Assembly: GCA_027886175.1 (NCBI GenBank)
Contig: JAJNNQ010000024.1
Coordinates: forward strand, 33,583,001 to 33,647,000
Source of the DNA: Phylloscopus collybita
Lineage: Eukaryota > Chordata > Aves > Passeriformes > Phylloscopidae
Length of the DNA: 64,000 bases
Direction of reading: 5' to 3'
Both the position numbers and the translations under genes were made by a program. A model generated the notes under the pieces. It did not search any database and had not been told where the DNA came from. It saw nothing but the letters and a program-made list of their open reading frames with translations. How positions within the stretch are numbered: position 1 is the first letter of the stretch; each line of letters opens with the position of its first letter. Shown in pieces: positions 62,337-64,000 of the stretch.

Positions 62337-62434
62337 CTCTGTAAGCGTGATTCAAGGAAGGGCAGTCGCTCCTCTCTCAAGCTGCCTCCACACAACTCCC
62401 CCACTCCTGGTACAAGGAGGTCAACAGCTGCAAC
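62337..62434 (-). CDS. NARS2: NARS2 coding exon (third from last)
   Basis: This 98-nt exon enters in phase 0 and leaves in phase 2. It encodes [14 protein letters not shown], then a glycine-rich LREER-containing stretch ending at FLESRLQ plus two bases of an arginine codon. The segment corresponds to the conserved aaRS core loop that precedes motif 3 (D-L-x-x-P-x-x-G-E-L in class IIb synthetases). The acceptor is a TTTGAAG directly before GTT. The donor is GTATAG at 62336 downward, weaker than the neighbouring donors. It joins the preceding exon (ending QHT) and the following 27-nt exon without a frame break. A 1083-nt intron (62435-63517) separates it from the preceding exon. Confidence 0.93.
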
Positions 62435-63517
62435 CTTCAAAGAGAGAAAACTAATTGAAGTCAAGTCACATAGCCACACAGTGATTAGCAGAAAAAACAG
62501 TTGACACTGATGGCTTTTTGTAAAACCCCACTGTAATTCTTCCAGAGTCCAGGACACTTAGATAAGGATTTGCACGTACTTAAAATGTTTTATGTTGACA
62601 GGAGTAGGCTGGGAAGAAATTTTGCAAGGATAAACATCAGTAATTTACAGAAAACCTAAACACCAGTGATGTCCCAGACTGAGGACACCTACTGCAAATG
62701 GTTTGAACTGAATCTCACCAAGGCACTCTGGTTACAACCTGTGCAGGGTTATAAAGAACCCAACAGCAGCTCAGAAGACAGCAAAGACATATGGGCACAT
62801 TTTCTGAAGCCCTGATTCCCCACTCTGATGATGTAGCTTGTGTTCAGTCCTCTCTATCCCCATTCTTTGAGCCAGCTCTAATGGATATGGTAATGGCAAT
62901 TGTGCTGGACCCAAGTGTTAGGATCCAAGTGTTACCACTTAGGCTGTTAAGTTTGGCCTGTCTGTCTTCTCTGGTTTGTCTTCTAGGGTTATTTTTCTTA
63001 TCCCACAGCTGAAATGTTGCTAGAATTAAAGCCACTGAAGACACAGTGGTGCATGGTGGTGTTGTTGCTCTTTTTAGCAGAAGCAATGTTTCAGGTTTTC
63101 TCAATTCAGTTAAGAAATCACCATTTCAAAGCATGAGACTGGATAAAAAGCTTATTTCTTGTGCCCATCTGCTATTTGAGCACTACAGGGGTGCTACATT
63201 TGGATAACAAGAGAATCACAGACTACTTGGAGCCATCCAATTCTAGGTCTTCCACTTAATAGCACAGTTTACCAGGAAAAGAAATAAACTATGTCTTAAG
63301 GCAACTAAGCAAAAAGTTAACACTGTCCCAACTCCCGAATCCTGTTGTTCCCACTTTGGGTATTTTTTCTACAACAGGGAAAAAAATGGACAAGATCACC
63401 TGATGATCACATCTTATCTTTAACTTCTTGAGGGCAGGCCCAGCAGATGATGTCTATCAGTAGGCCAAGACATGTTCCTAGATGAAGAAGTGGTGGAGGT
63501 GTGACCCACGGACTCAC
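62435..63517 (-). other. NARS2: NARS2 intron, about 1.1 kb
   Basis: This intron lies between the 138-nt and 98-nt coding exons. It is ordinary AT-rich sequence. A faint AGAATCACAGA-like stretch near 63210-63245 might be an eroded CR1 3' end, but it is too short to call. Confidence 0.85.
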
Positions 63518-63655
63518 TGTGTGTTGAGGACCATCTTCATTGTCCCGCATGTAGAAAGGTTTGAGGTCGTATGGGTAGTTAACCACAAACACAGGAATCT
63601 CCCCACAGTGCTTCACCAGGTACTTCTCATGTTCTGTTTGGAGGTCACAGCCCCA
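63518..63655 (-). CDS. NARS2: NARS2 coding exon (catalytic domain, fourth from last)
   Basis: NARS2 is the nuclear-encoded mitochondrial asparaginyl-tRNA synthetase, a class IIb enzyme that joins asparagine to mitochondrial tRNA-Asn in the matrix using ATP. This 138-nt, phase-0 exon encodes 46 residues, beginning [18 protein letters not shown] and ending [11 protein letters not shown]. It is close to human NARS2 over its whole length as I remember it. It lies in the catalytic core before motif 3. The acceptor is a TTACAG directly before the TGG codon (AG at 63657-63656), and the donor is GTGAGT starting at 63517. The flanking exons toward the N-terminus are beyond the right edge. Cytosolic NARS1 and bacterial-type AsnRS are relatives, but the C-terminal exons below match NARS2 specifically. 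Confidence 0.95.
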
Positions 63656-64000
63656 CTGTAAGGACACCAAAAAGGGGCCTGGGAATCTGCTTTGGTGCTT
63701 CTTGCCCATGGCAAGAGACCCAGCAAAATCCCTGTACACAGAGAGATGTGCTGCTTTGAATAACATGAAACCAAGCAAAACAACTTCTCATACAGGTCAC
63801 TGGAAAGTAGACAGCTTCACAAGTTTTCAGGCAGAGCAAAGTATGTAAAATAATACAATTTAACAGAACAGGGCCAGATCATCCCTGCATCAAGCCCAAG
63901 CATCTGGTATCAAATTAGAAAAAAACAAAACAAAACAAGCAAAAAAAATCCCAACCCCAAAATGCCCAGACCACACTCTGCATATCTAAAGGAAAACAGG
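63656..64000 (-). other. NARS2: NARS2 intron, continues past right edge
   Basis: This is intron upstream of the 138-nt exon. It contains an A-rich low-complexity run at about 63919-63946 and nothing else recognisable. The next NARS2 exon toward the 5' end is outside the window. Confidence 0.8.

Noticed and set aside
63205..63250. Possible CR1 3' tip in a NARS2 intron
   Set aside because: Only a short AGAATCACAGA-like word and a weak follow-on; below a supportable call.

Overview
This is a window of vertebrate nuclear DNA, most likely from a bird. It carries many CR1 LINE fragments, including copies ending in the ATTCTRTG-type 3' tail, and has a few very old MIR-like SINE remnants. It shows spliced exons and a GC-rich promoter island, and nothing bacterial. 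A turtle or crocodilian cannot be fully excluded, because they also carry CR1. Most of the open reading frames that can be drawn here are chance or repeat-derived.

Two real genes are recognisable, both on the minus strand, so transcription runs from high to low coordinates. At the right end are four coding exons of NARS2 (mitochondrial asparaginyl-tRNA synthetase): 63518-63655, 62337-62434, 60695-60721 and 54833-54977. They splice in perfect phase, include class II synthetase motif 3, and are followed by a 3' UTR with a poly(A) signal at 54270-54275. The 5' part of NARS2 lies beyond the right edge. About 12 kb further left, a CpG island at about 41640-42540 holds the first coding exon of GAB2 (42045-42116, 24 codons, ending in a perfect GTAAGT donor). 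GAB2 exon 2 is not in the window. Everything from 42044 down to position 1 is therefore read as the long first intron of GAB2. As I recall, GAB2 and NARS2 are also adjacent and co-oriented in the human genome, which supports both calls.

Layout: 1-17.2 kb is intron almost free of recognisable repeats, with two candidate regulatory blocks (about 7.5 kb and 15.9-16.2 kb). 17.2-31.7 kb is intron with two CR1 pieces, a small CpG patch at 22.3-22.4 kb, and a diverged duplicated segment at 24.3 and 25.4 kb, one copy of which looks like an exon. 31.7-39.1 kb is a dense CR1 cluster in both orientations. 39.1-42.04 kb is the promoter-proximal intron, with a GC-rich inverted repeat. 42.04-42.54 kb is GAB2 exon 1 and promoter. 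42.54-54.25 kb is intergenic, with a perfect CTCF core motif at 45430-45443 beside a GC-box/TATA-like tract. 54.25-64 kb is the 3' half of NARS2.

The two genes do not form a pathway: one charges mitochondrial tRNA-Asn, the other is a docking adaptor in receptor signalling. I found no evidence of a novel multi-gene system. The interesting material is regulatory (GAB2 leader structure, a possible alternative promoter, a CTCF site) plus the exon-like duplicated segment.
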